Source of the DNA: Arion vulgaris
Lineage: Eukaryota; Mollusca; Gastropoda; Stylommatophora; Arionidae
Assembly: GCA_020796225.1 (NCBI GenBank)
Contig: CM036753.1
Coordinates: forward strand, 87,202,203-87,266,202
Direction: 5' to 3'
DNA: 64,000 bases
The notes below the pieces were generated by a model, which saw only the letters and a list, made by a program, of their open reading frames with translations, made no database searches and was not told where the DNA came from. This document shows, one piece after another, positions 32,940 to 44,029 of this stretch. A program made the position numbers and the translations under genes. Positions within the stretch are counted from its first letter, which is position 1; the number at the start of each line of letters is the position of its first letter.

Positions 32940-33470
32940 GTAAAGTTATTTATATCTGGGACAAATAATAGCAGAAGATGGTAGTTACGAAAGGAAGTTC
33001 AAAGAGAATAGAAATAGTCAAGAACATATTTAACAACATGAAAAGTGTATTAACATCAAAACAAATACACCAATGGTAAGACTTACCAAATGTTACATAC
33101 ATTCACCATTGTCGTGTGGAGCGGAAAAGTGAACAATGGGCACAAAGATGGGGAGAAGAAATGAATCTTGCGAATTGTGGATATACATAAATAGACGGTG
33201 AGCGTCAAGGAAAGATAAGAAAAGTAATAAACAAGTACTCTAACGGCTACGAGTGAAAAGGGAACCGTTGAATGAGATATATATTCGACTAATGGAATAT
33301 TTTGGTTAAATTAAGAGATATGACACCATGTTTATGACCATCTTGGAAGGTAAGGTAGAAAACAGAAGAGGAAGAATGAGATACAATTGGGAGGGAAACA
33401 CAAGCAGGTGGACATACACAAGTCTGACAGAGTGTACAGTCAGAGCAACATACATAACTTAATAATAATA
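32940..33470 (+). mobile_element. LINE ORF2 thumb and C-terminal remnant
   Basis: Reading YLGQIIAEDGSYERKFKEN (32950-33010) matches the conserved 'YLGQ.I..DG....EIK.R' segment after the RT palm. Next come remnants of 'VLTSK.....R.R..KCY..S.L..GAE' (TKCYIHSPLSCGAEK), later MEGKVENRRGRMRYNWEG and SLTECTVRATYIT-stop. Stops and frameshifts interrupt all of it. It ends in a (TAA)4-5 tail at about 33458-33472. Confidence 0.75.
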
Positions 33471-33630
33471 ATAATTCCTCTCGTACCGTTATACATTACA
33501 TAGGGCCTGCAAGTAAGGGTCTCTCCATACCACTCTATCCTGGGCAACTTGCTGAATCTCTTTCATGAAACTGAAACCGATATGTCTTGCCTCTCTCAGC
33601 AAAGTTCGTTTCAGGGTCTCCTTGAATAAC
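33468..33630 (-). mobile_element. LINE 3' end, tail-to-tail with the preceding LINE
   Basis: Minus strand: TLKRTLLREARHIGFSFMKE, IQQVAQDRVVWRDPYLQALC then NV-stop and (AAT)n tail. The plus-strand copy at 45715-45930 ends in the same words (MNIGLDFMEEIERVAQDRAV). The tail lies on the same TAA/ATT run as the LINE ending from the left. Confidence 0.75.
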
Positions 33631-33720
33631 TTATTGACATAACATAACTTGAATAACAGATATAATTTATTGGAGAGTAATTACAGCCAACATTCGATGC
33701 GGAAACTGTACATGGTTGGT

Positions 33721-36700
33721 GGTCTCTGTGGCTAAGTGGTTAAGCCATTTGCCTTGTGAGTTGAAGGTCGTGGGACGGCTCTCTGTGGCTAAGTGGTTAA
33801 GCCATTTGCCTCGTGAGTTGAAGGTCGTGGGCGGCTCTCTGTGGCTAAGTGGTTAAGCCATTTGCCTTGTGAGTTGAAGGTCGTGGGGCGGCTCTCTGTG
33901 GCTAAGTGGTTAAGCCATTTGCCTTGTGAGTTGAAGGTCTCTGTGGCTAAGTGGTTAAGCCATTTGCCTTGTGAGTTGAAGGTCTCTGTGGCTAAGTGGT
34001 TAAGCCATTTGCCTTGTGAGTTGAAGGTCTCTGTGGCTAAGTGGTTAAGCCATTTGTCTTGTGAGTTGAAGGTCTCTGTGGCTAAGTGGTTAAGCCATTT
34101 GCCTTGTGAGTTGAAGGTCTCTGTGACTAAGTGGTTAAGCCATTTGCCTTGTGAGTTGAAGGTCTCTGTGGCTAAGTGGTTAAGCCATTTGTCTTGTGAG
34201 TTGAAGGTCTCTGTGGCTAAGTGGTTAAGCCATTTGCCTTGTGAGTTGAAGGTCTCTGTGGCTAAGTGGTTAAGCCATTTGCCTTGTGAGTTGAAGGTCT
34301 CTGTGGCTAAGTGGTTAAGCCATTTGCCTTGTGAGTTGAAGGTCTCTGTGGCTAAGTGGTTAAGCCATTTGCCTTGTGAGTTGAAGGTCTCTGTGGCTAA
34401 GTGGTTAAGCCATTTGTCTTGTGAGTTGAAGGTCTCTGTGGCTAAGTGGTTAAGCCATTTGCCTTGTGAGTTGAAGGTCTCTGTGGCTAAGTGGTTAAGC
34501 CATTTGCCTTGTGAGTTGAAGGTCTCTGTGGCTAAGTGGTTAAGCCATTTGCCTTGTGAGTTGAAGGTCTCTGTGGCTAAGTGGTTAAGCCATTTGTCTT
34601 GTGAGTTGAAGGTCTCTGTGGCTAAGTGGTTAAGCCATTTGCCTTGTGAGTTGAAGGTCTCTGTGGCTAAGTGGTTAAGCCATTTGCCTTGTGAGTTGAA
34701 GGTCTCTGTGGCTAAGTGGTTAAGCCATTTGTCTTGTGAGTTGAAGGTCTCTGTGGCTAAGTGGTTAAGCCATTTGCCTTGTGAGTTGAAGGTCTCTGTG
34801 GCTAAGTGGTTAAGCCATTTGCCTTGTGAGTTGAAGGTCTCTGTGGCTAAGTGGTTAAGCCATTTGCCTTGTGAGTTGAAGGTCTCTGTGGCTAAGTGGT
34901 TAAGCCATTTGCCTTGTGAGTTGAAGGTCTCTGTGGCTAAGTGGTTAAGCCATTTGCCTTGTGAGTTGAAGGTCTCTGTGGCTAAGTGGTTAAGCCATTT
35001 GCCTTGTGAGTTGAAGGTCTTTGTGGCTAAGTGGTTAAGCCATTTGCCTTGTGAGTTGAACGTCTCTGTGGCTAAGTGGTTAAGCCATTTGTCTTGTGAG
35101 TTGAAGGTCTCTGTGGCTAAGTGGTTAAGCCATTTGCCTTGTGAGTTGAAGGTCTCTGTGGCTAAGTGGTTAAGCCATTTGTCTTGTGAGTTGAAGGTCT
35201 CTGTGGCTAAGTGGTTAAGCCATTTGCCTTGTGAGTTGAAGGTCTCTGTGGCTAAGTGGTTAAGCCATTTGCCTTGTGAGTTGAAGGTCTCTGTGGCTAA
35301 GTGGTTAAGCCATTTGCCTTGTGAGTTGAAGGTCTCTGTGGCTAAGTGGTTAAGCCATTTGTCTTGTGAGTTGAAGGTCTCTGTGGCTAAGTGGTTAAGC
35401 CATTTGCCTTGTGAGTTGAAGGTCTCTGTGGCTAAGTGGTTAAGCCATTTGTCTTGTGAGTTGAAGGTCTCTGTGGCTAAGTGGTTAAGCCATTTGCCTT
35501 GTGAGTTGAAGGTCTCTGTGGCTAAGTGGTTAAGCCATTTGTCTTGTGAGTTGAAGGTCTCTGTGGCTAAGTGGTTAAGCCATTTGCCTTGTGAGTTGAA
35601 GGTCTCTGTGGCTAAGTGGTTAAGCCATTTGTCTTGTGAGTTGAAGGTCTCTGTGGCTAAGTGGTTAAGCCATTTGTCTTGTGAGTTGAAGGTCTCTGTG
35701 GCTAAGTGGTTAAGCCATTTGTCTTGTGAGTTGAAGGTCTCTGTGGCTAAGTGGTTAAGCCATTTGTCTTGTGAGTTGAAGGTCTCTGTGGCTAAGTGGT
35801 TAAGCCATTTGTCTTGTGAGTTGAAGGTCTCTGTGGCTAAGTGGTTAAGCCATTTGTCTTGTGAGTTGAAGGTCGTGGGGCGGCTCTCTGTGGCTAAGTG
35901 GTTAAGCCGTTTGCCTTGTGAGTTGAAGGTCGTGGGGCGGCTCTCTGTGGCTAAGTGGTTAAGCCATTTGCCTTGTGAGTTGAAGGTCTCTGTGTCTACG
36001 TGGTTAAGCCATTTGCCTTGTGAGTTGAAGGTCTCTGTGGCTAAGTGGTTAAGCCATTTGCCTTGTGAGTTGAAGGTCTCTGTGGCTAAGTGGTTAAGCC
36101 ATTTGCCTTGTGAGTTGAAGGTCTCTGTGGCTAAGTGGTTAAGCCATTTGCCTTGTGAGTTGAAGGTCTCTGTGGCTAAGTGGTTAAGCCATTTGCCTTG
36201 TGAGTTGAAGGTCTCTGTGGCTAAGTGGTTAAGCCATTTGTCTTGTGAGTTGAAGGTCTCTGTGGCTAAGTGGTTAAGCCATTTGCCTTGTGAGTTGAAG
36301 GTCTCTGTGGCTAAGTGGTTAAGCCATTTGCCTTGTGAGTTGAAGGTCTCTGTGGCTAAGTGGTTAAGCCATTTGCCTTGTGAGTTGAAGGTCTCTGTGG
36401 CTAAGTGGTTAAGCCATTTGTCTTGTGAGTTGAAGGTCTCTGTGGCTAAGTGGTTAAGCCATTTGCCTTGTGAGTTGAAGGTCTCTGTGGCTAAGTGGTT
36501 AAGCCATTTGTCTTGTGAGTTGAAGGTCTCTGTGGCTAAGTGGTTAAGCCATTTGCCTTGTGAGTTGAAGGTCTCTGTGGCTAAGTGGTTAAGCCATTTG
36601 CCTTGTGAGTTGAAGGTCTCTGTGGCTAAGTGGTTAAGCCATTTGCCTTGTGAGTTTAAGGTCTCTGTGGCTAAGTGGTTAAGCCATTTGTCTTGTGAGT

Positions 36701-38199
36701 TGAAGGTCTCTGTAGCTAAGTGGTTAAGCCATTTGCCTTGTGAGTTGAAGGTCTCTGTGGCTAAGTGGTTAAGCCATTTGTCTTGTGAGTTGAAGGTCTC
36801 TGTGGCTAAGTGGTTAAGCCATTTGCCTTGTGAGTTGAAGGTCTCTGTGGCTAAGTGGTTAAGCCATTTGTCTTGTGAGTTGAAGGTCTCTGTGGCTAAG
36901 TGGTTAAGCCATTTGCCTTGTGAGTTGAAGGTCTCTGTGGCTAAGTGGTTAAGCCATTTGTCTTGTGAGTTGAAGGTCTCTGTGGCTAAGTGGTTAAGCC
37001 ATTTGTCTTGTGAGTTGAAGGTCTCTGTGGCTAAGTGGTTAAGCCATTTGTCTTGTGAGTTGAAGGTCTCTGTGGCTAAGTGGTTAAGCCATTTGTCTTG
37101 TGAGTTGAAGGTCTCTGTGGCTAAGTGGTTAAGCCATTTGTCTTGTGAGTTGAAGGTCTCTGTGGCTAAGTGGTTAAGCCATTTGTCTTGTGAGTTGAAG
37201 GTCTAGGGCGGCTCTCTGTGGCTAAGTGGTTAAGCCGTTTGCCTTGTGAGTTGAAGGTCGTGGGGCGGCTCTCTGTGGCTAAGTGGTTAAGCCATTTGCC
37301 TTGTGAGTTGAAGGTCTCTGTGTCTACGTGGTTAAGCCATTTGCCTTGTGAGTTGAAGGTCTCTGTGGCTAAGTGGTTAAGCCATTTGCCTTGTGAGTTG
37401 AAGGTCTCTGTGGCTAAGTGGTTAAGCCATTTGCCTTGTGAGTTGAAGGTCTCTGTGACTAAGTGGTTAAGCCATTTGCCTTGTGAGTTGAAGGTCTCTG
37501 TGGCTAAGTGGTTAAGCCATTTGTCTTGTGAGTTGAAGGTCTCTGTGGCTAAGTGGTTAAGCCATTTGCCTTGTGAGTTGAAGGTCTCTGTGGCTAAGTG
37601 GTTAAGCCATTTGTCTTGTGAGTTGAAGGTCTCTGTGGCTAAGTGGTTAAGCCATTTGCCTTGTGAGTTGAAGGTCTCTGTGGCTAAGTGGTTAAGCCAT
37701 TTGTCTTGTGAGTTGAAGGTCTCTGTGGCTAAGTGGTTAAGCCATTTGTCTTGTGAGTTGAAGGTCTCTGTGGCTAAGTGGTTAAGCCATTTGTCTTGTG
37801 AGTTGAAGGTCTCTGTGGCTAAGTGGTTAAGCCATTTGTCTTGTGAGTTGAAGGTCTCTGTGGCTAAGTGGTTAAGCCATTTGTCTTGTGAGTTGAAGGT
37901 CGTGGGGCGGCTCTCTGTGGCTAAGTGGTTAAGCCGTTTGCCTTGTGAGTTGAAGGTCGTGGGGCGGCTCTCTGTGGCTAAGTGGTTAAGCCATTTGCCT
38001 TGTGAGTTGAAGGTCTCTGTGTCTACGTGGTTAAGCCATTTGCCTTGTGAGTTGAAGGTCTCTGTGGCTAAGTGGTTAAGCCATTTGCCTTGTGAGTTGA
38101 AGGTCTCTGTGGCTAAGTGGTTAAGCCATTTGCCTTGTGAGTTGAAGGTCTCTGTGACTAAGTGGTTAAGCCATTTGCCTTGTGAGTTGAAGGTCGTGG
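33721..38199 (+). repeat. 45-bp satellite derived from the SINE-A head
   Basis: About 97 units of GGTCTCTGTGGCTAAGTGGT + TAAGCCATTTGCCTTGTGAG + TTGAA (45 bp). About nine longer, 57-bp units carry 12 extra bases (CGTGGGGCGGCT) after GGT. The unit is the tRNA-like head of SINE-A including the pol III A box (TGGCTAAGTGG), and the last unit runs into the intact B box (38199-38209). Units differ mainly at TTTGCCTT versus TTTGTCTT, ATTTG/GTTTG, GGCTAAG/GACTAAG and GTCTACG. The 1,121- and 410-residue frames arise because 45 and 57 are divisible by three and the unit has no stop. Confidence 0.97.
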
Positions 38200-38400
38200 G
38201 TTCGAGTCCGGATCGCGCCATTCTGTTCACGAGTGTAGTTTTTCCAGAGACCCCTAGGATTGTTGCTGAAGCTACGGAGTTCGTGCTTCGTGCAATAATC
38301 TCGGCAGGTGGCGTGCCATTTCTGCGGAGAAGGACCGAGCTGTATGGGGTAAAACCCGGTGCAATGAAGTCAATCCTTCAGCTTTTACTGCACATGGTTG
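38148..38400 (+). mobile_element. SINE-A copy 4, intact body to the right of the satellite
   Basis: A box TGACTAAGTGG, B box GGTTCGAGTCC (perfect), then GGATCGCGCCATTCTGTTCA, GACCCCTAGGATTGTTGCTG, GCTACGGAGTTCGTGCTTCG, GTGCCATTTCTGCGGAGAAG and CAATGAAGTCAATCCTTCAG. Best-preserved copy of the family here. The tRNA-like part spans about 65 bp and the body about 180 bp. Confidence 0.95.
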
Positions 38401-38401
38401 A

Positions 38402-38650
38402 TGGATTGAGAAAAACCATCAAACATTTGTGTAGACAAGGAGACATGTGAGATCTGAACTAATGTCAATACATAACTGCTTGATAAGTTGTGAACTGAGG
38501 TCTCCTCCTTTGACAAAATTCAAAATTATAATTGTTTTATGAAAGCGTTTCTTGTTGGAGCTGGAAGAGTTTTTGAGACCCGTGGCCGACATAGGATCAG
38601 ACCAGACAATGATAAACTTTCCCTTTTAGAACTCACTTTTTCACACTAAC
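38402..38650. other. unassigned stretch
   Basis: No feature recognised between SINE-A and the TTAA MITE. Confidence 0.4.
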
Positions 38651-38651
38651 G

Positions 38652-38797
38652 TTAACCCTTTCCACTCTGTACTGTTTTTTAACATTCGGACGCACTTATT
38701 TTACAATGTATACTAAATTAGCCAGTACAGTGGTTTTGCATAATCTTAAAAAAACACAGCGAGCCAGTGCATCGGCTCAGGGGGTGGAATGGGTTAA
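38652..38797. mobile_element. piggyBac-like MITE with TTAA ends
   Basis: Left end TTAACCCTTTCCACTCTG; right end read inward TTAACCCATTCCACCCCCTG. The outer TTAA tetramers (38652-38655, 38794-38797) are the TSD expected for piggyBac-type insertion. 146 bp, non-coding. The interior TTAGCCAGTACAGTGGTTTT and ATCTTAAAAAAA matches the decayed copy at 18936. Confidence 0.82.
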
Positions 38798-38799
38798 CA

Positions 38800-39290
38800 T
38801 TAAGAATTTATTTGCAGCTCAACTTATGCTCAATATGTTCATCTCCCACAGACACTATCATTGATTATATTTGCTAATTAAAGAATAGATGAAACCATTT
38901 CTAACATATTTGAGCCGTTTGAAGTCTTTTGAAGATGCTAAAATACACTTCAGACCAACTTGTGTAAATATATCTGGCAAATACAAATAAATGGGAACAA
39001 GATGCCACATCAGTTGATTTATCAAGTTAAATTAAAAAATATGCAAAATGCTGCAGACTTGATTTTGTGTAGAAACTTGATCTTTTATTCTAAAGGCCAT
39101 GCCGTTGGTTCTTTCATTGAATAGTGTCATGTGAAATACTGTAAATTTTGTTCTTCACTTCATGTCCCAAAACCTTCCACTAATTTGACAATTAACTTTT
39201 CTATGTCTTTTCTTCTGCTTTCCTATATTCAGTGCTCTTAAATAAAGACAGATCGATGTGTACTCACATATCTACGTACTGACTAATCTG
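38800..39290. other. unassigned AT-rich stretch
   Basis: No supported frame or element. Confidence 0.5.
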
Positions 39291-39296
39291 ATGCCT

Positions 39297-39445
39297 GATG
39301 GGCAGAGTGAGAAGTGTGTTTAACCAGCGAGCCACAGGAACTATCAGGGCACCCTTCGACATCCTCTTGGGGGAGACTGAGTACTTATGGGTCTGCCCGG
39401 AGTGTAATGACGTCGGCTCAGTAACCAATAACCAATAACTAACCA
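39297..39445 (+). mobile_element. LINE C-terminal end with CCAATAA tail
   Basis: A 45-codon open end: MGRVRSVFNQRATGTIRAPF, DILLGETEYLWVCPECNDVG then SVTNNQ and a stop inside (CCAATAA)n. The 1704-1805 copy shares the ETE.LWVCP.C and TNNQ-stop ending. Too short to be reported as a gene; it is the 3' end of a LINE. Confidence 0.65.
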
Positions 39446-39449
39446 GTGC

Positions 39450-40012
39450 TGTGTTATCTATTTGTGTAAAATCTGTGGAATTATAGCTTGAAGAAATCTC
39501 AATATGTCAACACGTTGAATCTATAGATTCAATCACTGCTTCTAGAGCCCTGAAATAACCCCTCTCTTGTTGGAGACCTCCCTTCCTATCCGGCTGAGAA
39601 CCTCTGGTGTAAACGAAACTCACAATAATTCTTATGGAAATAATCTGCAAGGCTTGAGAGCTGTTATTGTTGTGTCACTAGTGAAGCTCTATTAGGTTGT
39701 ATAATTATCTATGCATAAAATGGCTTGCTTCTGTTATATGTCTGCTCAATGGCGAGTTTAGACAAATAGACTTGTTATATATGTGTGTCTGTTTGTGTGC
39801 TTATTTATGTTTGTATGATTTTGTATGTGTATGCCTGCATTTTCGATTCTCTGAGAGCGTCTCTACATCTCTTTGAGTATCTACGTCGATTGTAAATATC
39901 TATATTTAAAAATCTGTATGCGTGTCTACGTGTGCGTTTGTCTATGTTTGTGTACATAAATGAGTGTGTGTGTGTGTGTGTCAGGCGTTTGTTTACCTGT
40001 CAGTCTGTGCAT
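39450..40012. other. unassigned stretch with TG-rich patches
   Basis: GT-rich patches at 39778-39835 and 39925-39980. No gene or element recognised. Confidence 0.5.
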
Positions 40013-40017
40013 CTTTG

Positions 40018-40520
40018 TGTTTAGTTTAGTTTAGTCGTCGGATCACCATCACTGCACGTCGAACAAATTAGTCCATAAGTGCTCCGATCTCTCCCTCAGT
40101 ATGTCCATCAGAGTGTGGCGACTAACGACACCGGTTCTTTGTTGGTTTACAATTCTTCTTTGTCTGCCAGCATAGCGTTCTTGTCGAGCTACACCACACT
40201 TAACTTTGAGTTCTTGCAGTCTGGTTAGAGTTGTAGATTCACCGCTATTACGTGAATCATGTATACGGCCTCTCTCCCTTAAGGAATTTATAATATCAGC
40301 CTGGTCCATTGCTCGCCGCTTTGTACAGCAGCCATACCTGCAAGCCTATCCACACGTTCATTCCCCCTTACACCTGCATGCCCTGGCACAAAATAAAACT
40401 GATCTTTGTCAGCTTAGACCTCCACAGCTACTCCTCCACAGCAACTTATACCTCCACAGCTACGATCCAATGTCTCCTAGCCCATCCTGTTTCACTATTC
40501 CTGAGCATACTCATTGAGTG
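40018..40520 (-). mobile_element. RNase-H LINE, 3' remnant
   Basis: Minus-strand reading gives VPGHAGVRGNERVDRLAGMA, the classic end of an RNase H domain with the HxG..GNE.VD.LA signature. After a frameshift comes MDQADIINSLRERGRIHDSR (86-codon open frame), then LMDILRERSEHLW and a stop, and a (CTAAA)3 tail at 40020-40032. Upstream, the RNase H frame is broken by indels. The 3' GAGATCGGAGCAC..ATGG block is also the end of SINE-D. Most similar in the window to 17245-17640. Confidence 0.82.
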
Positions 40521-40669
40521 CATCTTTGTGTGTGTATATTCTGTCTTGATAATCTGCATACATATTTGGGAGTTTCTGTGGCGTGGAGGTACAAAACTAG
40601 CTTCAACATTAATCAGTTGTTTCCCGCCTGGAGCGATTTGACTATTTTCCAGTAAACCTTGAACTAAAT

Positions 40670-41012
40670 GTAGGTATGGTCAAGTTCCTAGTTCTATCGA
40701 AGACGAACAATAAAACGTAGGTTTCGCGTTAAAGTTGAATGCGTAAAAGAACCTTTAGCAGTTGAAAATCGATAGAAGTGTACAAGAAAGTCGCTGTTCG
40801 GGCACTATTCATTAAAAACAAAGCAACTTTCTACTAAAGTTCACCATCGTCAACAAATTACATCGGGACACTTCCTGTGCTACAGAGTTTGTGTACTGTC
40901 GCTGGTGTCTTTGTATGTTAGAAAGATATCAGAATACACATGGTTATTCATCGAAGTGCAATGATTGATTTTAAATCAAACAACCAATCAGTCACTTAAT
41001 CAATTAATCAAT
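40670..41012 (+). mobile_element. SINE-D copy
   Basis: TTCCTAGTTCTATCGAAGACG, GCGTAAAAGAACCTTTAGCAG, TACATCGGGACACTTCCTG, GCTACAGAGTTTGTGTACTG, ACACATGGTTATTCATCGAAG and TGCAATGATTGATTT, then a degenerate CAATCA tail to 41012. Collinear with 20020-20330. Confidence 0.78.
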
Positions 41013-41091
41013 CATTTTACATCTATATGTTTTCGTACATATCTACTCGTATGTTAGTCAAAATATGAGAGCATATGTCAGTTAATATTCG

Positions 41092-42557
41092 CTATATTAA
41101 TGTGACATGAAATAATGTAACATGAAATAATGTAAAATGAAATAATGTAACATGAAATAATGTAACATGAAATAATGTAACAGAAATAATGTACATGAAA
41201 TAATGTAACATGAAACAATGTAACATCATATAATGTAACATGAAATAATGTACAAAATAATGAAATAATGTAACATGAAATAATGTAATCATATAATGTA
41301 ACATGAAATAATGTAACATGAAATAATGTAACATGAAATAATGTAACATGAAATAATGACACATGAAATAATGTAACATGAAATAATGTAACATGAAATA
41401 ATGTAACATGAAATAATGACACATGAAATAATGACACATGAAATAATGACACATGAAATAATGACACATGAAATAATGAAACATGAAATAATGACACATG
41501 AAATAATGACACATGAAATAATGACACATGAAATAATGACACATGAAATAATGACACATGAAATAATGACACATGAAATAATGACACATGAAATAATGAC
41601 ACATGAAATAATGAACACATGAAATAATAACACATGAAATAATGACATAATGTAAAAATAATGTAACATGAAATAATGTAACATGAAATAAGTAAACATG
41701 AAATAATGAACATGAAATAATAACATGAAATAATGACACATGAAATAATTTAACATGAAATAATGACACATGAAATAATGACACATGAAATAATAACACA
41801 TGAAATAATGACACATGAAATAATGTAACATGAAATAATGACACATGAAATAATGACACATGAAATAATGACACATGAAATAATGACACATGAAATAATT
41901 TAACATGAAATAATGACACATGAAATAATGTAACATGAAATAATGTACATGAACTAATGAATGAAATAATGCTAAGTTAATAATGCATATGAAATAATTT
42001 ACACTGAATAATACAGAAAATAATGACAATGAAATAATACACATGAAATATGACACATGAAATAATGATTTCTACATAATGACATTGAAATACATGCTAA
42101 CATGAAATAATGTACATGAAATAATGACATTGAAATAATGATGACTGAAATACTGAACATGAAATAATGTACTATGGAAATAATACATGAAATAATTGAC
42201 TAAATAATGTAACATGAAATAATGTAACATGAAATAATGTAACATGAAATAATGTAACATGAAATAATGACACATGAAATAATGACACATGAAATACTGT
42301 AACATGAAATAATGTAACAGGAAATGATGACACATGAAATAATGACACATGAAATAATGTAACATGAAATAATGTAACATGAAATAATGTAACATGAAAT
42401 AATGACACATGAAATACTGTAACATGAAATAATGTAACAGGAAATAATGACACATGAAATAATGACACATGAAATAATGACACATGAAATAATGTAACAT
42501 GAAATAATGTAACATGAAATAATGTAACATGAAATAATGTAACATGAAATAAAGTGT
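41092..42557. repeat. 15-bp tandem array, about 95 copies
   Basis: Unit AACATGAAATAATGT or ACACATGAAATAATG (15 bp). The TAAC and ACAC types come in runs, for example ACAC throughout 41405-41610. Minus frames (FHVSLFHVTL, ISCYIISC) are repeat translations. Segments 41640-41760 and 41940-42200 have many missing or extra bases. Starts about 80 bp after the SINE-D tail. Confidence 0.96.
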
Positions 42558-42559
42558 TG

Positions 42560-44025
42560 AACTATAGAATAACATTAGACTGTCTATAGGTTTATGTCTA
42601 TGATGCAGTAACCACTTCTTCTTGACTGAACAATCCAGACACAACCCCGTTCACAAAACATCAACAACACATGAATCACACATACTATTTATATATTCAT
42701 TTGTTTTTTCCTCTATTTTTCTTACCACTTGACATTTCTACAAAACACTCACCATTACTGGTACACTCATGTACTGCGGAATTTTTCTTGCGTGTTTGGA
42801 ATGTGTTTATGACTGTTCGCTAACAAACACGCAATATGTGGTTACCGATCACATCCGCTCTGATGGAAACTAATCTAGAATATAGTTTTTTTCTTTTAAA
42901 ACTGATAGACCATTAGTTGCTCTTTTCTCCTCTTATTCTTCTTGTTGTTTAACTCGATAAATCGACTCAGTGAGTCAAAGCCAGTTATGTGGTGAGAGTA
43001 GTTGGTTTAGGTCTAGGCGATCAACTTATATTCTTCGGGTGGCCATGTTCTCATGCATAGACAATGCGATGTCTGATGGTAAGCAAAGAACAAGTCTGTT
43101 GCGCGTTTGTGGGAAAATGACTGAGGCAAAGGAATTAGAAATGCTATTTATGCGACAAATGTTTTCTGTAAGGGTGATATCTTTGTGAAAATTTCAGTGT
43201 CAAGTGCTGAAGAACGATCTGCGTCCTTAGATGAAGCATCCGCAGCGGATGGAAGAAGATTAGTAGAGGCAGAGTGAAGACATCTGTAGGCATGGTTCAG
43301 CATCAGATAATGGATCAATTAAGTTAAGAAAGGTGTAAGTGAAGACAATGAAAGAGAACACAATGAACGATGCTTCCTGTATCGTCGAAGAGTGGAAAGA
43401 TGCTGAACAGGATTGTATGTGATGAACTGTGATCATACATCCCAATCAAGGTGCTTTCTGCAGGAAACATCCTTCGCCTTGGTCCAAATTGCGCATCAGC
43501 AGAAGTCATGCTGAGTGTTCGGTTCAGAGTGCTTAACCAATTTAAAAGAAAGTGATGTGTTTAATCCACTTGAAGTTCTATCGATGCTCAGATGCAATCG
43601 AAACGCCAGGACTGCTGACTACAGGAAGTTGTCTTGATACAATGCCAGCACATAGCGTTAACTCAGAGAAAATTAACAACTAGGTGAAATTCTGAACATC
43701 AACCTTACAGTCCTGACTAGCTACTAACATTTCACTTTGATCCCCCGAAAGCCACCTAGGGAGACATTCGAATGACGCATTGAAAAATGAAACGTTTGAA
43801 AGAGAGCTGAGTTCTATCACGGTTTGGGAGTTATAAACGATGAATAGGCATCAATTAGTGAAATTATGTTGAAATAAGAACAAGATTAAATCAACTGTTT
43901 AGTTGTATCATGTTTGTTATTTACAGCCATTTGTGGTACTATGACTTCTGGAAATGATCTAGAATACGTCTAAACATTATGAAACTGTACTTAAATCTTA
44001 CAATCTATAAATATTCAGTAGTTGT
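42560..44025. other. longest unassigned stretch, no supported gene
   Basis: Short frames at 42970 (+, 72 codons) and 43260-43509 (-, 61 codons) carry no motif I recognise. No tandem repeat, inverted repeat or tRNA-like boxes seen. It may be single-copy intergenic or intronic sequence. Confidence 0.45.
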
Positions 44026-44029
44026 ACAC

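Noticed and set aside
33841..38450. 1,121-residue and 410-residue open frames with a 15-residue repeat
   Set aside because: They exist because 45 and 57 bp are divisible by three and the unit lacks stops. The minus strand is open as well, there is no non-repeat domain, and the sequence is a tRNA-derived SINE head.
41078..42644. FHVSLFHV-type membrane-protein-like frames
   Set aside because: 15-bp array artefact.
42970..43509. Short frames as possible host exons
   Set aside because: No recognisable protein family and no convincing splice context; left as unassigned.
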